DNA from: Hoeflea sp. YIM 152468
Lineage (GTDB): Bacteria; Pseudomonadota; Alphaproteobacteria; Rhizobiales; Rhizobiaceae
NCBI RefSeq assembly: GCF_029210485.1
Contig: NZ_JARGET010000038.1
Coordinates: 124,001 to 188,000, forward strand
DNA: 64,000 nucleotides
Reading direction: 5' to 3'
The notes under the pieces were generated by a model that had not been told where the DNA came from, made no database searches, and saw only the letters and a list, made by a program, of their open reading frames with translations. This document shows, one piece after another, positions 47,347 to 57,192 of the stretch; the first letter of the stretch is position 1, and the number at the start of each line of letters is the position of its first letter. The position numbers and the translations under genes are program-made.

Positions 47347-48954
47347 ATGACTTCTCAGGTGCGCGTCGCTGTTGTCGGCTGCGGTTATTGGGGAAAGAAC
47401 CTGGTTCGCGATTTCAGCGAGTTGGGAGCCCTTGAAGCAGTGGTTGATGCCAACGCGGACACGGTAGCGGCGCTTCAAGCCAAGCATGGGGGACGGGCGC
47501 TTACCTTTGAGCAAGCGGCAAATGATGCAGCGGTCGATGCCATGGTCATCGCAGTGCCGGCCCATCTGCATTATAGTCTTGCAAAACAGGCTCTCGACTC
47601 CGGCAAGCATGTTTATGTCGAAAAGCCGCTGGCGCTGGAATTGTCCCAGGCGGAAGAGCTGGTGGCGCTTGCGGAGAAAAAAGACCTCCGCCTCATGGTT
47701 GGTCATCTGCTGCAATATCACCCGGCATTCATTGCCCTGAAAGACTTCGTTGGCGCCGGCAAGCTCGGGCGCCTGAGCTATGTCTACTCCAATCGCCTGT
47801 CTTACGGGATCTTGCGCCGCGAAGAGGACGTGCTGTGGTCATTCGCACCGCACGACATCTCAATGGTGCTGGCCCTGGCAGGCGAAAGCCCTGACCATGT
47901 GGGCGCGTTCGCAGCCCCGACACTTCATCCTGTCATCGGCGATTTCACCCAGGTGCAGATGAGTTTTCCCAGCGGCCTGAAGAGCCACATCTTCGTGTCC
48001 TGGCTGCACCCTTTCAAGGAGCAGCGGCTGGTCGTGGTCGGAGAGCGCGGCGCGGTCGTGTTCGAAGACAGCGCAAAAGATCCGGCAGACAAGCTCAAAT
48101 ATTACGCTCACAGCGTGGAATGGGCCAACGGCGTGCCCAAGGCCTTGAAGGCGGCGGAGGCCAATGGCGCGGGCATTGCGTTGCCTTATGGTGACGGCAA
48201 TCCACTCAAGAATGAATGCACGCATTTCCTTGAGTCGGTGGCAAACCGCACCAAGCCGCGCACCGATGGCGCCGAGGGCCTGCGGGTGCTTTCCGTGCTC
48301 ACGCGCGCCAGCAGCGCGCTGAAGGCGCAATCGGCTGCGTCGTCCGCGGTTGACACAGCGTCAAAACCACGTGTCGCCAAGGCCTATCCCGGCGTGAAAA
48401 TCCATGAATCCGCCTATGTCGACGACGGCGCGGATATCGGACAAGGCACGTCGATCTGGCACTTCAGCCATATCCTGGGGCAAGTGAGCATCGGCGAGAA
48501 AGTCAGCGTCGGGCAGAACGTGGTCATCGGTCCCAAGGTCACGGTCGGCAACAATGTCAAAATTCAAAACAATGTATCGCTCTATGAAGGTGTGACGCTG
48601 GAAGACGGCGTTTTTTGCGGTCCTTCCTGCGTCTTCACCAATGTGAACAATCCCCGCTCGGAGATTTCACGCAAGCACGAATTCCGCACCACACTGGTCA
48701 AGCGCGGATCAACCATCGGCGCGAATGCGACCATTGTTTGCGGCCATACGCTGGGCGAATACTGCTTTATCGGTGCCGGCGCCGTGGTCGCCAGGGATGT
48801 CCCCGCTTTTGCCTTGATGGCCGGGGTTCCCGCCAAGCGTATCGGCTGGATGAGCCATGCCGGCATCAAACTGGGGCCGGATCTTGTTTGCACGGACAGC
48901 GGCAGACGCTACCGCGAAGTGTCCAAGGATGTTCTTGAGGAAATAACGGAATGA
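47347..48954 (+). CDS. Fused UDP-sugar 3-oxidoreductase and N-acetyltransferase (WbpB-WbpD fusion)
   Basis: This 535-residue protein has two domains that are usually separate. Residues 1-330 form a Gfo/Idh/MocA NAD-dependent oxidoreductase ([17 protein letters not shown], then [11 protein letters not shown]), like WbpB, which oxidises C3 of UDP-GlcNAcA. After an Ala/Ser-rich linker, residues 345-535 form a left-handed beta-helix acetyltransferase with hexapeptide repeats ([20 protein letters not shown]) like WbpD, which acetylates the 3-amine. Its stop overlaps the aminotransferase gene by four bases. Fusion puts the enzymes before and after the aminotransferase on one chain. Confidence 0.9.
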   Translation: MTSQVRVAVVGCGYWGKNLVRDFSELGALEAVVDANADTVAALQAKHGGRALTFEQAANDAAVDAMVIAVPAHLHYSLAKQALDSGKHVYVEKPLALELSQAEELVALAEKKDLRLMVGHLLQYHPAFIALKDFVGAGKLGRLSYVYSNRLSYGILRREEDVLWSFAPHDISMVLALAGESPDHVGAFAAPTLHPVIGDFTQVQMSFPSGLKSHIFVSWLHPFKEQRLVVVGERGAVVFEDSAKDPADKLKYYAHSVEWANGVPKALKAAEANGAGIALPYGDGNPLKNECTHFLESVANRTKPRTDGAEGLRVLSVLTRASSALKAQSAASSAVDTASKPRVAKAYPGVKIHESAYVDDGADIGQGTSIWHFSHILGQVSIGEKVSVGQNVVIGPKVTVGNNVKIQNNVSLYEGVTLEDGVFCGPSCVFTNVNNPRSEISRKHEFRTTLVKRGSTIGANATIVCGHTLGEYCFIGAGAVVARDVPAFALMAGVPAKRIGWMSHAGIKLGPDLVCTDSGRRYREVSKDVLEEITE

Positions 48955-50090
48955 ACCAGAAGATAGATTTTATCGACCTCAAAGCGCAGCGCCGTCATCT
49001 GGGCGAAAAGCTCGATGCCGCCATTATGGCCGCTGTCAATGAGGGCAACTACATCATGGGGCCGCAGGTCAAGGCCTTCGAGCAGCAATTGTCGGCCTTT
49101 TCCGACGTCAAGAACGCCATCAGTTGCGCCAACGGCACCGATGCAATCGGGCTGTGCCTGATGGCCAAGAAGGTCCGTCCCGGCGACGCGGTCATCGTTC
49201 CCTCTTTCACCTTTGCGTCCACCGCCGAAGTGGTTGCCTGGCTCGGAGCCACCCCGGTCTTTGTCGATATCGACCAGGCCAGCTTCAACATGGATCCCAA
49301 AGGACTGGAACTGGCGCTTGCCGCAGCCAAGAAGCATGGCCTGCGAACGGTCGGCGTCATTTCCGTGGACCTGTTTGGCCAGCCCGCCGACTATGATCCG
49401 ATCGAGAGCTTCTGCGATGCCAATGGCCTGTGGCTGATCGCCGACAGTGCCCAGGGCTATGGCAGCATCTACAAGGGCCGGAAGTCCGGAGCGATCGGCA
49501 CGATGGCGACCACAAGCTTTTTCCCGGCAAAACCGCTGGGGTGTTATGGCGACGGCGGCGCGTTGTTTACAGCCGACGACGAAGTCGCCGACGTGATTCG
49601 ATCCCTGCGGGTGCACGGCAAGGGAAGCGACAAATATGACAACGTCCGGATCGGCGTCAATTCGCGTCTCGACACCTTGCAGGCTGCAATCCTGATCGAA
49701 AAGCTGGCAATCTATGAAGAAGAAATCGCCGCGCGCCAGATCGTTGCGGATCGGTATGAAGCCGCCCTGTCGGACGTGACCTCAACACCGCAAGTGATGG
49801 CTGACTGCCGATCCGTCTGGGCGCAATATACACTTCGCGTTGACGCCGACAAACGTCAGGCCATCATAGACGGACTGAAGGCCAAGGGCGTACCGACGGC
49901 CGTGTACTATCCGCGACCACTGCATCAGCAGACGGCCTATTCGAAATACCCCGCTGCCGGCAATGGCCTGCCGGTTTCCGAGCGCGTCTGCAACGAAGTT
50001 CTCAGCCTGCCGATGCATCCGTATCTCGAGGAAGCCACCCAGGATTTCATTTGCGAGGCAGTCCGCGACACCATCGCTTCTGTTGGCTAG
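48951..50090 (+). CDS. wbpE: DegT/DnrJ/EryC1-family UDP-sugar aminotransferase (WbpE-like)
   Basis: This 379-residue PLP-dependent enzyme transaminates the 3-keto sugar made by the WbpB domain, with glutamate as donor. Landmarks are [13 protein letters not shown] (phosphate binding), [20 protein letters not shown], and [15 protein letters not shown] carrying the lysine that binds PLP. It overlaps the upstream fusion gene (ATGA) and is followed after five bases by a glycosyltransferase. In P. aeruginosa the WbpE reaction sits between WbpB and WbpD, matching the neighbours here. Confidence 0.9.
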   Translation: MNQKIDFIDLKAQRRHLGEKLDAAIMAAVNEGNYIMGPQVKAFEQQLSAFSDVKNAISCANGTDAIGLCLMAKKVRPGDAVIVPSFTFASTAEVVAWLGATPVFVDIDQASFNMDPKGLELALAAAKKHGLRTVGVISVDLFGQPADYDPIESFCDANGLWLIADSAQGYGSIYKGRKSGAIGTMATTSFFPAKPLGCYGDGGALFTADDEVADVIRSLRVHGKGSDKYDNVRIGVNSRLDTLQAAILIEKLAIYEEEIAARQIVADRYEAALSDVTSTPQVMADCRSVWAQYTLRVDADKRQAIIDGLKAKGVPTAVYYPRPLHQQTAYSKYPAAGNGLPVSERVCNEVLSLPMHPYLEEATQDFICEAVRDTIASVG

Positions 50091-50095
50091 GCGGA

Positions 50096-51187
50096 ATGGC
50101 TGATCCGAGGATTGTCTATTTTTGTCTGGAAACGCCCCGGGAAGGCCAGGCTTCGTTCACCCATGTCCACGAAATCATCGCCGGTCTTCGCAAGTCCGGC
50201 TTTGATGTGCAGCTGATCGCGACGGATCGCGGCGGCGCAAGTTCGGGCGCCTCGGTTCTCAGACGTGGATGGGGATATCTGAAAGCACATCTCGATCTGT
50301 TTGGCGTGCTGCGCAAGACGGATGCAATCTATATGCGGGCGCATTTCGCTGCACTGCCAGCCAGCCTGGTTGCCCGCCTGTTGGCAAAGCCGGTAATCCA
50401 GGAAATCAACGGGCGGCCAACCGATATTCTGGTCACCTACCCGTGGCTGCGCCTGCTCACTCGTGCGCTGAACTTCAGCTACCGGCTTCAACTGCGGCTT
50501 GCCAGCCAGGTGATCGCGGTTACGGCCGGGTTGCGCGACTGGGCGCAGCAAGAAGCCGGTCACTCGCGCGTCTCCGTGGTGCCCAATGGCGCCAACACCG
50601 AGCATTTTTCGCTGTCGGGTCCAGGCGGGTCGGTCCAAGGGTCTTATGTAATCTTTGTCGGCGGCCTGGTCGCCTGGCATGGGCTCGTCACGATGCTTGC
50701 GGCCGTCAAGGCGCCGGCCTGGCCGAAGAATGTGAAACTGGTGGTCGTCGGTGACGGACCGGAACGCGGCCTTGTTGCAGCGGAAACCGCCTCAGGCCTG
50801 GTTGAATGGATCGGCAAGCAGCCTTATGCCGACATTCCCGGCCTGCTACGCGGGGCCGTTGCCGCCTTGTGCGTTATCGGAGATCCCGAAGGGCGTTCGG
50901 CAACCGGCGTCGCGCCGCTCAAGCTGTTTGAGGCAATGGCTTGCGGTATTCCGGTCATCGTGTCCGACTTGCCATTTCAAGCGGAGCTCGTCCGGACCGA
51001 AAACGCCGGGCTGGTTGTTCCCATCGACGATCCCGCAGCGCTGGCCGAAGCTGTCGCCAAGCTCAAAGACGCGCCCGAAACGGCGGTAGCTATGGGACGC
51101 GCCGGGGCAGACTATGTCCAGCGTCACGCGTCCTGGCTGGTCCGGGCTCGCGAAACCGGACGCATCCTGACAAAAGCCCTTGGATAA
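50096..51187 (+). CDS. Glycosyltransferase family 4 protein
   Basis: This roughly 363-residue GT-B glycosyltransferase has the donor-binding C-terminal half with VVGDGPERGLVAAE, LLRGAVAALCVIGDPEGRSATGVAPLKLFEAMACGIPVI (in part) and the family EX7E motif in KLFEAMACGIPVIVSD. The ATG at 50096 (MADPRIVYFCLETP) follows the aminotransferase stop by five bases; the longer frame overlaps it. The acceptor and sugar are not readable; transfer of an N-acetylated uronic acid is a possibility. Confidence 0.85.
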   Translation: MADPRIVYFCLETPREGQASFTHVHEIIAGLRKSGFDVQLIATDRGGASSGASVLRRGWGYLKAHLDLFGVLRKTDAIYMRAHFAALPASLVARLLAKPVIQEINGRPTDILVTYPWLRLLTRALNFSYRLQLRLASQVIAVTAGLRDWAQQEAGHSRVSVVPNGANTEHFSLSGPGGSVQGSYVIFVGGLVAWHGLVTMLAAVKAPAWPKNVKLVVVGDGPERGLVAAETASGLVEWIGKQPYADIPGLLRGAVAALCVIGDPEGRSATGVAPLKLFEAMACGIPVIVSDLPFQAELVRTENAGLVVPIDDPAALAEAVAKLKDAPETAVAMGRAGADYVQRHASWLVRARETGRILTKALG

Positions 51188-51371
51188 TCCGGGAACCGGC
51201 TCCAGCCCCACCCGCCATTCGAACCGGTTTCGCGCAAGACGAGCCGCTGCGCGCAACATTGCATGTTGTGAAAAGCCGCAAAATACGATTTGTGGGCGGT
51301 GTCGCAGGCGAGACGTCACGGCATGGCGCCGCAGCTCTGGCGTGATCCGGCGATCTGAAGGAGATTGAACC

Positions 51372-53255
51372 ATGTGCGGTCTTTATGCCTCTATCGGCAT
51401 TGCACCGGATCCGGCGCGGATCGACCTTGTGGCTCATCGCGGTCCCGATGGACGAGGGTGGGCGGTCCACCCGAGCCCCTGCGGGCCGGTTTCTCTCGGG
51501 CACCGCCGTCTCGCCATCATCGACACGTCGGACGCTGGTCTGCAACCCATGTCCGACACCAGCGGGCGTTATCAGCTCATATTCAACGGCGAGATCTACA
51601 ACTACCTGGAATTGCGCGAACGGTTGATCGCGCAGGGCGAGGTATTTCTGACCCGGACAGATTCCGAGGTGCTGTTGCGCGCCTATGTCGCCTGGGGCGC
51701 AAAGTGTCTTGACGAACTCAGAGGCATGTTTGCTTTCGTGATCTGGGACGCCAGAGACAAGAAGATGTTTGCAGCGCGCGACCGCTTCGGAATCAAGCCG
51801 CTCTATCTCGCCCAGACACCTTCGGGACTCGCTTTCGCCTCGGAAATCAAACAACTTGCCGGCCTCGACAGCCTGGCGGGACGGATGAATGTTGCACGCG
51901 TGCATGATTTTCTCGCTTCCGGCATTACCGACCACACCTCGGAGACGCTGTTTGACGGTATCGAACAACTGCGCGGCGGCGAGTGCATCAGCGTCGATGC
52001 ATCCGGCGGGCGCCTGCTAACAGCGCGCCGGCGCTGGTACCCTGTTCCGGCAAACCGCATTCAGCTCAGCCTGAAGGAAGCGGCGGAGAAGTTTCACGAC
52101 TTGCTTTCTGACGCGGTGCGACTGCATCTGCGTTCGGATGTGCCCGTCGGCAGCTGTCTCTCAGGGGGCCTGGATTCGTCCTCCATCGTCTGTCTGATGG
52201 CCGGCATGATGCCGGACGGTCACCACGTCAATACGGTGTCGGCGTGTTACGCGGAAAAGAGCGTCGATGAAAAGCCGTTCATGGATGTCGCTGTCCGCGC
52301 CTCCGGATCAATTCCGCATTTCGTTTTTCCGAAACCGCAAGATGTGTTCCAGACCGCCTCCGACATAACCTGGCATCAGGACGAGCCATTCGGTTCGACA
52401 TCAGTGTTTGCCCAATGGTGTGTTTTTGCCGAAGCGAAGAAGCTCGGCATCAAGGTGATGCTGGATGGGCAAGGCGCTGACGAGCAACTGGCCGGTTACC
52501 ACACCGGATTTGCCCATTATCTCGCTGGTCTGATCAAATCCGGTCGCTTGCTCAAGGCCGGACAAACCATCGCGCAACGCCGGGACCTTCATGGCACGTC
52601 GGCGGCCGCCCAGTTGATGCGTCTGGCGCCGCAGCTCTTGCCTGCCATGCTTGCCGGCCCGCTGCGCAAGCGCTACCAGCGTATGACCAAAGGGAACTGG
52701 CTGGAAACCGAGCTTATCGCCATGCACGGCAATCCGTCAGGCGCACTGGCGTCCAGCGCGCAGCACGCGGGCCTGGGAGAACCGCATGATATCGCCAGCC
52801 TTTGCGAAGTGATGACCTTTGGCTCCAATTTGCAGATGCTACTGCATTGGGAGGACCGCAATTCGATGGCCCATTCGATAGAGGCGCGCGTTCCATTTCT
52901 GGATCATCCGCTTGTCGAGTTCTCGCTGGCCCTTGGCAATGAGCACAAATTCGACGGCGCCGAGACCAAGAAGGTTCTGCGCGCCGGTATGGCGAATGTG
53001 CTTCCCGGCGAGATTGTCAACCGTCACGACAAGCTCGGCTTCGCCACCCCCGAACAGGCCTGGTTTCGCGGTCCCCTCAAGGGCGACATCATTGACGGCG
53101 TCGAGGCCACGCTGCGGCGCTTCCCGGACCTTCTCGACGCCAAGGCAACAAGAAGGCTGCGGGATCACATGCTGGAGGGCTCCATGCCTGTCGATTTTAC
53201 CCTGTGGAGAATTGTCAACCTCGGCATCTGGGGCGAACGGTTCGGAGTAAGCTAG
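51372..53255 (+). CDS. Asparagine synthetase-like glutamine amidotransferase (first copy)
   Basis: This 627-residue enzyme has an N-terminal class II glutamine amidotransferase domain with the nucleophile Cys right after Met (MCGLYASIG) and RGPDGRGW. The ATP-pyrophosphatase domain has LSGGLDSSSIVCLM. GGAG lies ten bases upstream of the ATG. Family members make asparagine, but homologues inside O-antigen loci, such as Pseudomonas WbpS, amidate uronic acids. Its position between two glycosyltransferases supports that role here. A second, different copy is encoded at 60025. Confidence 0.87.
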   Translation: MCGLYASIGIAPDPARIDLVAHRGPDGRGWAVHPSPCGPVSLGHRRLAIIDTSDAGLQPMSDTSGRYQLIFNGEIYNYLELRERLIAQGEVFLTRTDSEVLLRAYVAWGAKCLDELRGMFAFVIWDARDKKMFAARDRFGIKPLYLAQTPSGLAFASEIKQLAGLDSLAGRMNVARVHDFLASGITDHTSETLFDGIEQLRGGECISVDASGGRLLTARRRWYPVPANRIQLSLKEAAEKFHDLLSDAVRLHLRSDVPVGSCLSGGLDSSSIVCLMAGMMPDGHHVNTVSACYAEKSVDEKPFMDVAVRASGSIPHFVFPKPQDVFQTASDITWHQDEPFGSTSVFAQWCVFAEAKKLGIKVMLDGQGADEQLAGYHTGFAHYLAGLIKSGRLLKAGQTIAQRRDLHGTSAAAQLMRLAPQLLPAMLAGPLRKRYQRMTKGNWLETELIAMHGNPSGALASSAQHAGLGEPHDIASLCEVMTFGSNLQMLLHWEDRNSMAHSIEARVPFLDHPLVEFSLALGNEHKFDGAETKKVLRAGMANVLPGEIVNRHDKLGFATPEQAWFRGPLKGDIIDGVEATLRRFPDLLDAKATRRLRDHMLEGSMPVDFTLWRIVNLGIWGERFGVS

Positions 53256-53349
53256 ATGAGCAATTCGCTTGAGACACCGGGTTTGGCCCTTTGCTGATCC
53301 CGCGCCATGACAATCCGGCTGCCTTCTCCCTTCAGAGCGGGGTTCGGAC

Positions 53350-54492
53350 GTGAGAATACTTTTTGTCTGCAATGATCTGGACTATTTTCTCGCGCACCGG
53401 TCCAATTTGCTCAAACCACTGCTTGAGCGCGGTCATGACGTGAGCCTTTGTGCCGGCGGAAACAGCGGATCCGCCAGCCAGCTTCCTGATGGCATCCACT
53501 TTATTCCGGTCACGCTCAACCAGCATCATCTGGACCCGTTGTCCGATCTGAAGCTGACGGCGCAATATGCGCACATTGTCGCCGAGACCAGACCCGACGC
53601 AGTGCATTGCTTCACCATCAAACCCAATCTCTATATGGCATTGGCGCTAGCTTCACGCCGCCTGATGCGGAAGAAAACGCCGCGCCTGGTGCAAACCTTC
53701 CCCGGACTGGGCAAGGTTTTCGAGCCTTCCACGGGCGCGGCGACCAGCTTTCGGCGTTGGATTGTTGCAATCCTGTTGCGTGCAAGCTGCAGCCTTCTTG
53801 ACCGTTCAGTCACCTTCGAGAACGCCTTTGACCGCGACGTGATGGTTCAAGCGGGAATCGTTGACGCCGCCCACGCCCATGTGATCGCCGGCGCAGGCCT
53901 CGATCTGGACACCTATGTGCCGCCACCGGTTCAACGCAAGGGAGAACTTTCCTTTCTCTTTGCTTCGCGGCTTCTCAACGCCAAGGGCGTCGACACCTTT
54001 CTTGAGGTCGCAAAGACTGTCCGCAGCGACACCGGCGCGGCATCGTTCCTGATTGCCGGCAAGCCCGACCCTCACAACCCGGACCAGTTCGACATGGCAC
54101 AGCTCTACGCGGCGCAGGATCGCGGAGAGATCAGCTATCTTGGACCGCTGACGTCCTCCCAGATGGTCGCCGCGCTTCAGGACGCCGATGTCGTATGCTT
54201 GCCCACCCGTTTGAGAGAAGGGTTTCCACGCATTCTCGCCGAGGCGGCTGCCTGCGGTTGTGCCCTGATCGCTTCGGACCAGCCGGCAATTCGCCAGATT
54301 CTCAGGCAGCCGGAGAATGGGTGGCTGATCGATCCGGCAGACGCGCGGGACCTGACGGCGGCCGTGCGGCAATGTCTTGCTGATCCGGACCGGATCCGGG
54401 CGATGGGGATGGCAAATGCGATCGCGATCCGCCGATTGCCGGTCGATGACACCTCGGTATCGTCCGCTTTCCGCGCACTCTACGGCCTATAG
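53350..54492 (+). CDS. Glycosyltransferase family 4 protein
   Basis: This 380-residue GT-B protein begins with a GTG codon (MRILFVCNDLDYFLAHRSNLLKPLLERGH in the usual GT4 style, shown in part). It has the donor-binding TRLREGFPRILAEAAACGCALIASD (in part), with the EX7E-type motif. It resembles N-acetylgalactosaminyl or fucosyl transferases such as PglA and WbuB by the opening VCND-FLAHR. The sugar cannot be assigned. It lies 94 bases after the first amidotransferase gene. Confidence 0.84.
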   Translation: MRILFVCNDLDYFLAHRSNLLKPLLERGHDVSLCAGGNSGSASQLPDGIHFIPVTLNQHHLDPLSDLKLTAQYAHIVAETRPDAVHCFTIKPNLYMALALASRRLMRKKTPRLVQTFPGLGKVFEPSTGAATSFRRWIVAILLRASCSLLDRSVTFENAFDRDVMVQAGIVDAAHAHVIAGAGLDLDTYVPPPVQRKGELSFLFASRLLNAKGVDTFLEVAKTVRSDTGAASFLIAGKPDPHNPDQFDMAQLYAAQDRGEISYLGPLTSSQMVAALQDADVVCLPTRLREGFPRILAEAAACGCALIASDQPAIRQILRQPENGWLIDPADARDLTAAVRQCLADPDRIRAMGMANAIAIRRLPVDDTSVSSAFRALYGL

Positions 54493-54573
54493 TGATCGCA
54501 GGCGCGGGCTCCGCCCGCCGATGGGTTCTGGATCTTGCAGCAAGCCCGCGCTGCACCGGTAAACGGAGTTGAA

Positions 54574-55725
54574 ATGAAGATATGCCACCTCTCCCTGTCT
54601 CCGGTGCTCACCGACATTCGCGTCATGCGTCAGGTGGATTGCCTGCGCGAAGCCGGTCATGTCGTCGATGTTGTCGGCTACGGCGCTGGTGTCGACGAAA
54701 GGCCGATGACGGCGGCGGAGCGCGTTCGCCGTGCCGCTATGCAGATGCCCGCGTGGATTTTGCCGATTGCGGCCTCGACAAGGCTTGCCGCGGCAATTCC
54801 AGACCTCCAGCAGATGTGGACAGCAGTGCGTGGCCGGAAATTCGATGTGGTCCAGGCTCACGACGCCGAAGCATTGCTGGTGGCCGCCAGGCTGGCGCGG
54901 CAATGCGGCGCGAAGCTGATTTATGACAGTCATGAGTTCGGACAGGGAGCGCGTCTGGAGAGCCTGACATGGCGCCTTGCCTTTCCAGCCTTCATCAGAG
55001 CGATCGAGCGCCACTGCCTGCCACAGGCGGATCAGGTGATTACCGTATCGGACTATCTCGCGGCTGCGCTGCAACGCAGCTACGGGCTGCCCGAAACGCC
55101 AACCGTAATTCGCAATGTCCCATCATACCAGACAATCCAGCGCCAGCCGCCAACCTCCGGCAGGCTGCTGCTGCATTATCACGGCATTCTCAATTCAGGC
55201 CGCGGCCTGGAGATGGTGCTTGAGGCGCTTGCGCTCTTGCCGGAACATTTTCACCTGAGATTGACTGGCCCCGTGCGCCAGCCGGGCTATGATGCAGAGC
55301 TGCAACGGCTTGCCGCCAGACTGGGCATAACACCACGCGTCACGTTCCACAAAGCCGTCCCGGTCAATCAACTGATCGCCCACGCGAGCCAGGCCGATAT
55401 CGGGATCTTCGTAACCGAGGGAAAAACCACCCAGGAACTCTCCGCACTGCCAAACAAGATGTTTGAATATGCGATGGCAGGCCTGGCTGTCATTGGCGGT
55501 CCAGCGCCGGATATTCTCAAGTTCATCGCCGACCATGACCTTGGCATCGCGATGCCTGCCCCGACGCCGGAAAATCTGGCGGACGAACTGCGTGGGATGA
55601 CCCCGGCGGCGCTTCACGCCTGGCAGACGAATTCGCTTCTGTCCGCCAGAACCAACAATTGGGAAGCAGAAAAACGCAAACTGCTTTCGATCTACGATCA
55701 TGTGGTTTCTCAGGATTGCCCTTGA
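54574..55725 (+). CDS. Glycosyltransferase family 4 protein
   Basis: This 383-residue GT-B enzyme starts at the ATG at 54574 (MKICHLSLSPVLTDIRVMRQ), with GGAG six bases upstream. A UDP-sugar type donor domain follows FVTEGKTTQELSALPNKMFEYAMAG. The YDSHEFGQGARLES segment is typical of the GT1/GT4 acceptor half. It precedes a 516-base non-coding stretch, so it may end the first polysaccharide operon segment. Confidence 0.83.
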   Translation: MKICHLSLSPVLTDIRVMRQVDCLREAGHVVDVVGYGAGVDERPMTAAERVRRAAMQMPAWILPIAASTRLAAAIPDLQQMWTAVRGRKFDVVQAHDAEALLVAARLARQCGAKLIYDSHEFGQGARLESLTWRLAFPAFIRAIERHCLPQADQVITVSDYLAAALQRSYGLPETPTVIRNVPSYQTIQRQPPTSGRLLLHYHGILNSGRGLEMVLEALALLPEHFHLRLTGPVRQPGYDAELQRLAARLGITPRVTFHKAVPVNQLIAHASQADIGIFVTEGKTTQELSALPNKMFEYAMAGLAVIGGPAPDILKFIADHDLGIAMPAPTPENLADELRGMTPAALHAWQTNSLLSARTNNWEAEKRKLLSIYDHVVSQDCP

Positions 55726-56241
55726 GGGTCGATCACGATGTAAAATCCAGGCCAAGCTAACGCTGTAAAAGTTCCTCCTTGTGAGCGTTGGTCTTGATCA
55801 GAGCTTAAAAAATGTCGTTCGTGGCAACTCGACGGATCGTAGGCCGTATTTTTGCTCGACATTGATCCTATGATGAAACGGTGGGCAACCGCCGCTTCCG
55901 CCTTGAATGCCCGGTTATTCAGTTTTCCCGGCCCAGCTTTGACGTCATGGAATAAAAACCTGACCGCAGTGAGAAGGCTCCGAGACCACGAAGTTCACAG
56001 TGTCCGTCAAAGTCGGTGACGGTGACCACAGCCCGGATTGGACTTGCAGTGACCATAGGCAAAAGGTAATAGCGAGCGTACCAATTCTCATGGAGCATAG
56101 GCCTTCCCGATGAGCCCCATTTTCACAGGTGGCGGCTTTTGGATTGTGACGCAAAAGCCTCGGAATGCATCAAGCCGAAACTTTTCAGACCGCTAAGGCA
56201 CTCTTGTCGAGTTCACCAAATAACCATCGAGTAATTCTGCA
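55726..56241. other. Intergenic region preceding the AT-rich polysaccharide island
   Basis: No gene is supported in this 516-base gap. A minus-strand frame of 69 codons at 55945-56154 lacks family resemblance. It marks the change from GC-rich genes to more AT-rich ones and could hold a decayed mobile-element end or a promoter, but no inverted repeats or transposase remnants were found. Confidence 0.6.
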
Positions 56242-57192
56242 ATGCATGATAGCAAAAGATATCAACCCAGCATGAAATACCGTATGCAACCTATTGGTAA
56301 AATCAACGATATTCCAATCTTTTCGACACCTGATCGATATATCGACAATTATGACAAGATTGCCAAGGACCATCTCGAGTCCCTCGCCGAATCCGGGCAC
56401 AATCCCTTCATACAGGATACGGTCTGGTCGGACCTGGAGAAATCCACAACCGAGCTGATGGCCAAGTATCTGAAGCCAGGAGAAACCATATTTGACGCCG
56501 GAGTCGGGCTCGGGCGGCTGCTTGCCGGCTTTCCGAACCATCCACGTTACGGTGCGGACATCTCGATGGCCTATCTCGAGGTCGCACGCAAAGAAGGCAT
56601 TGACGTTATAATCTCGAAACTCGAAGAATTGCCCTACGAGAACGATTCATTTGACATGGTTGTCTGTACAGACGTACTGGAGCATGTCTTTGACCTGCAT
56701 GGATCGCTGGTACAACTTGTACGAGTTGTTCGTCCTGGCGGTACAATTATCATCCGGGTGCCATTCGAAGAGGATTTGCAACCCTACCATGAGTACAAGG
56801 AGTATGATTTCGTGCACCTGCGCCGGTTCGATCTTTATGGAACCAGGCTTCTTCTGGAGAAGATATACCAGATGGAGTATTTGGAGCACAGCCTGCACAA
56901 TCCGATCTACAGAGGCCAGTCAACCAGCTACCTGAATTTCATGGAAGACGCAAAATCTCTTGGCAAACTTCTTGACAAACTGCCAGCCGACGTAGAAGGA
57001 CTTCCAGCATTGATTGATGCAACCAAGCTCAATCGCAATGAATTCGAAACACTTATGAATAGGATCGCGACCGATCATCCGATCATCTTCAGCAAGATTG
57101 TGGATCTGGTCGCCAAGCCGTTGGAAATGAATATTGTGTTTCGGAAACCAGTAGCTGGGAGCAATTTGAATGAAGCTAGAGGACCACTTTGA
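56242..57192 (+). CDS. Class I SAM-dependent methyltransferase
   Basis: This 316-residue methyltransferase has the SAM motif IFDAGVGLGRLLAGF near residue 85, an acidic LPYENDSFDMVVCTDVLEHV, and RVVRPGGTIIIRVPFEE. It probably adds a methyl group to the sugar or chain end; other roles cannot be excluded. The start ATG at 56242 has no clear SD, and an ATG ten codons on is possible. Its last 23 bases overlap the next gene. It is the first gene of the AT-rich stretch. Confidence 0.86.
   Translation: MHDSKRYQPSMKYRMQPIGKINDIPIFSTPDRYIDNYDKIAKDHLESLAESGHNPFIQDTVWSDLEKSTTELMAKYLKPGETIFDAGVGLGRLLAGFPNHPRYGADISMAYLEVARKEGIDVIISKLEELPYENDSFDMVVCTDVLEHVFDLHGSLVQLVRVVRPGGTIIIRVPFEEDLQPYHEYKEYDFVHLRRFDLYGTRLLLEKIYQMEYLEHSLHNPIYRGQSTSYLNFMEDAKSLGKLLDKLPADVEGLPALIDATKLNRNEFETLMNRIATDHPIIFSKIVDLVAKPLEMNIVFRKPVAGSNLNEARGPL

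Noticed and set aside
55945-56154. Minus-strand frame of 69 codons in the gap before the AT-rich island
   Set aside because: No similarity to transposases or other families could be recognised, and no terminal repeats flank it.
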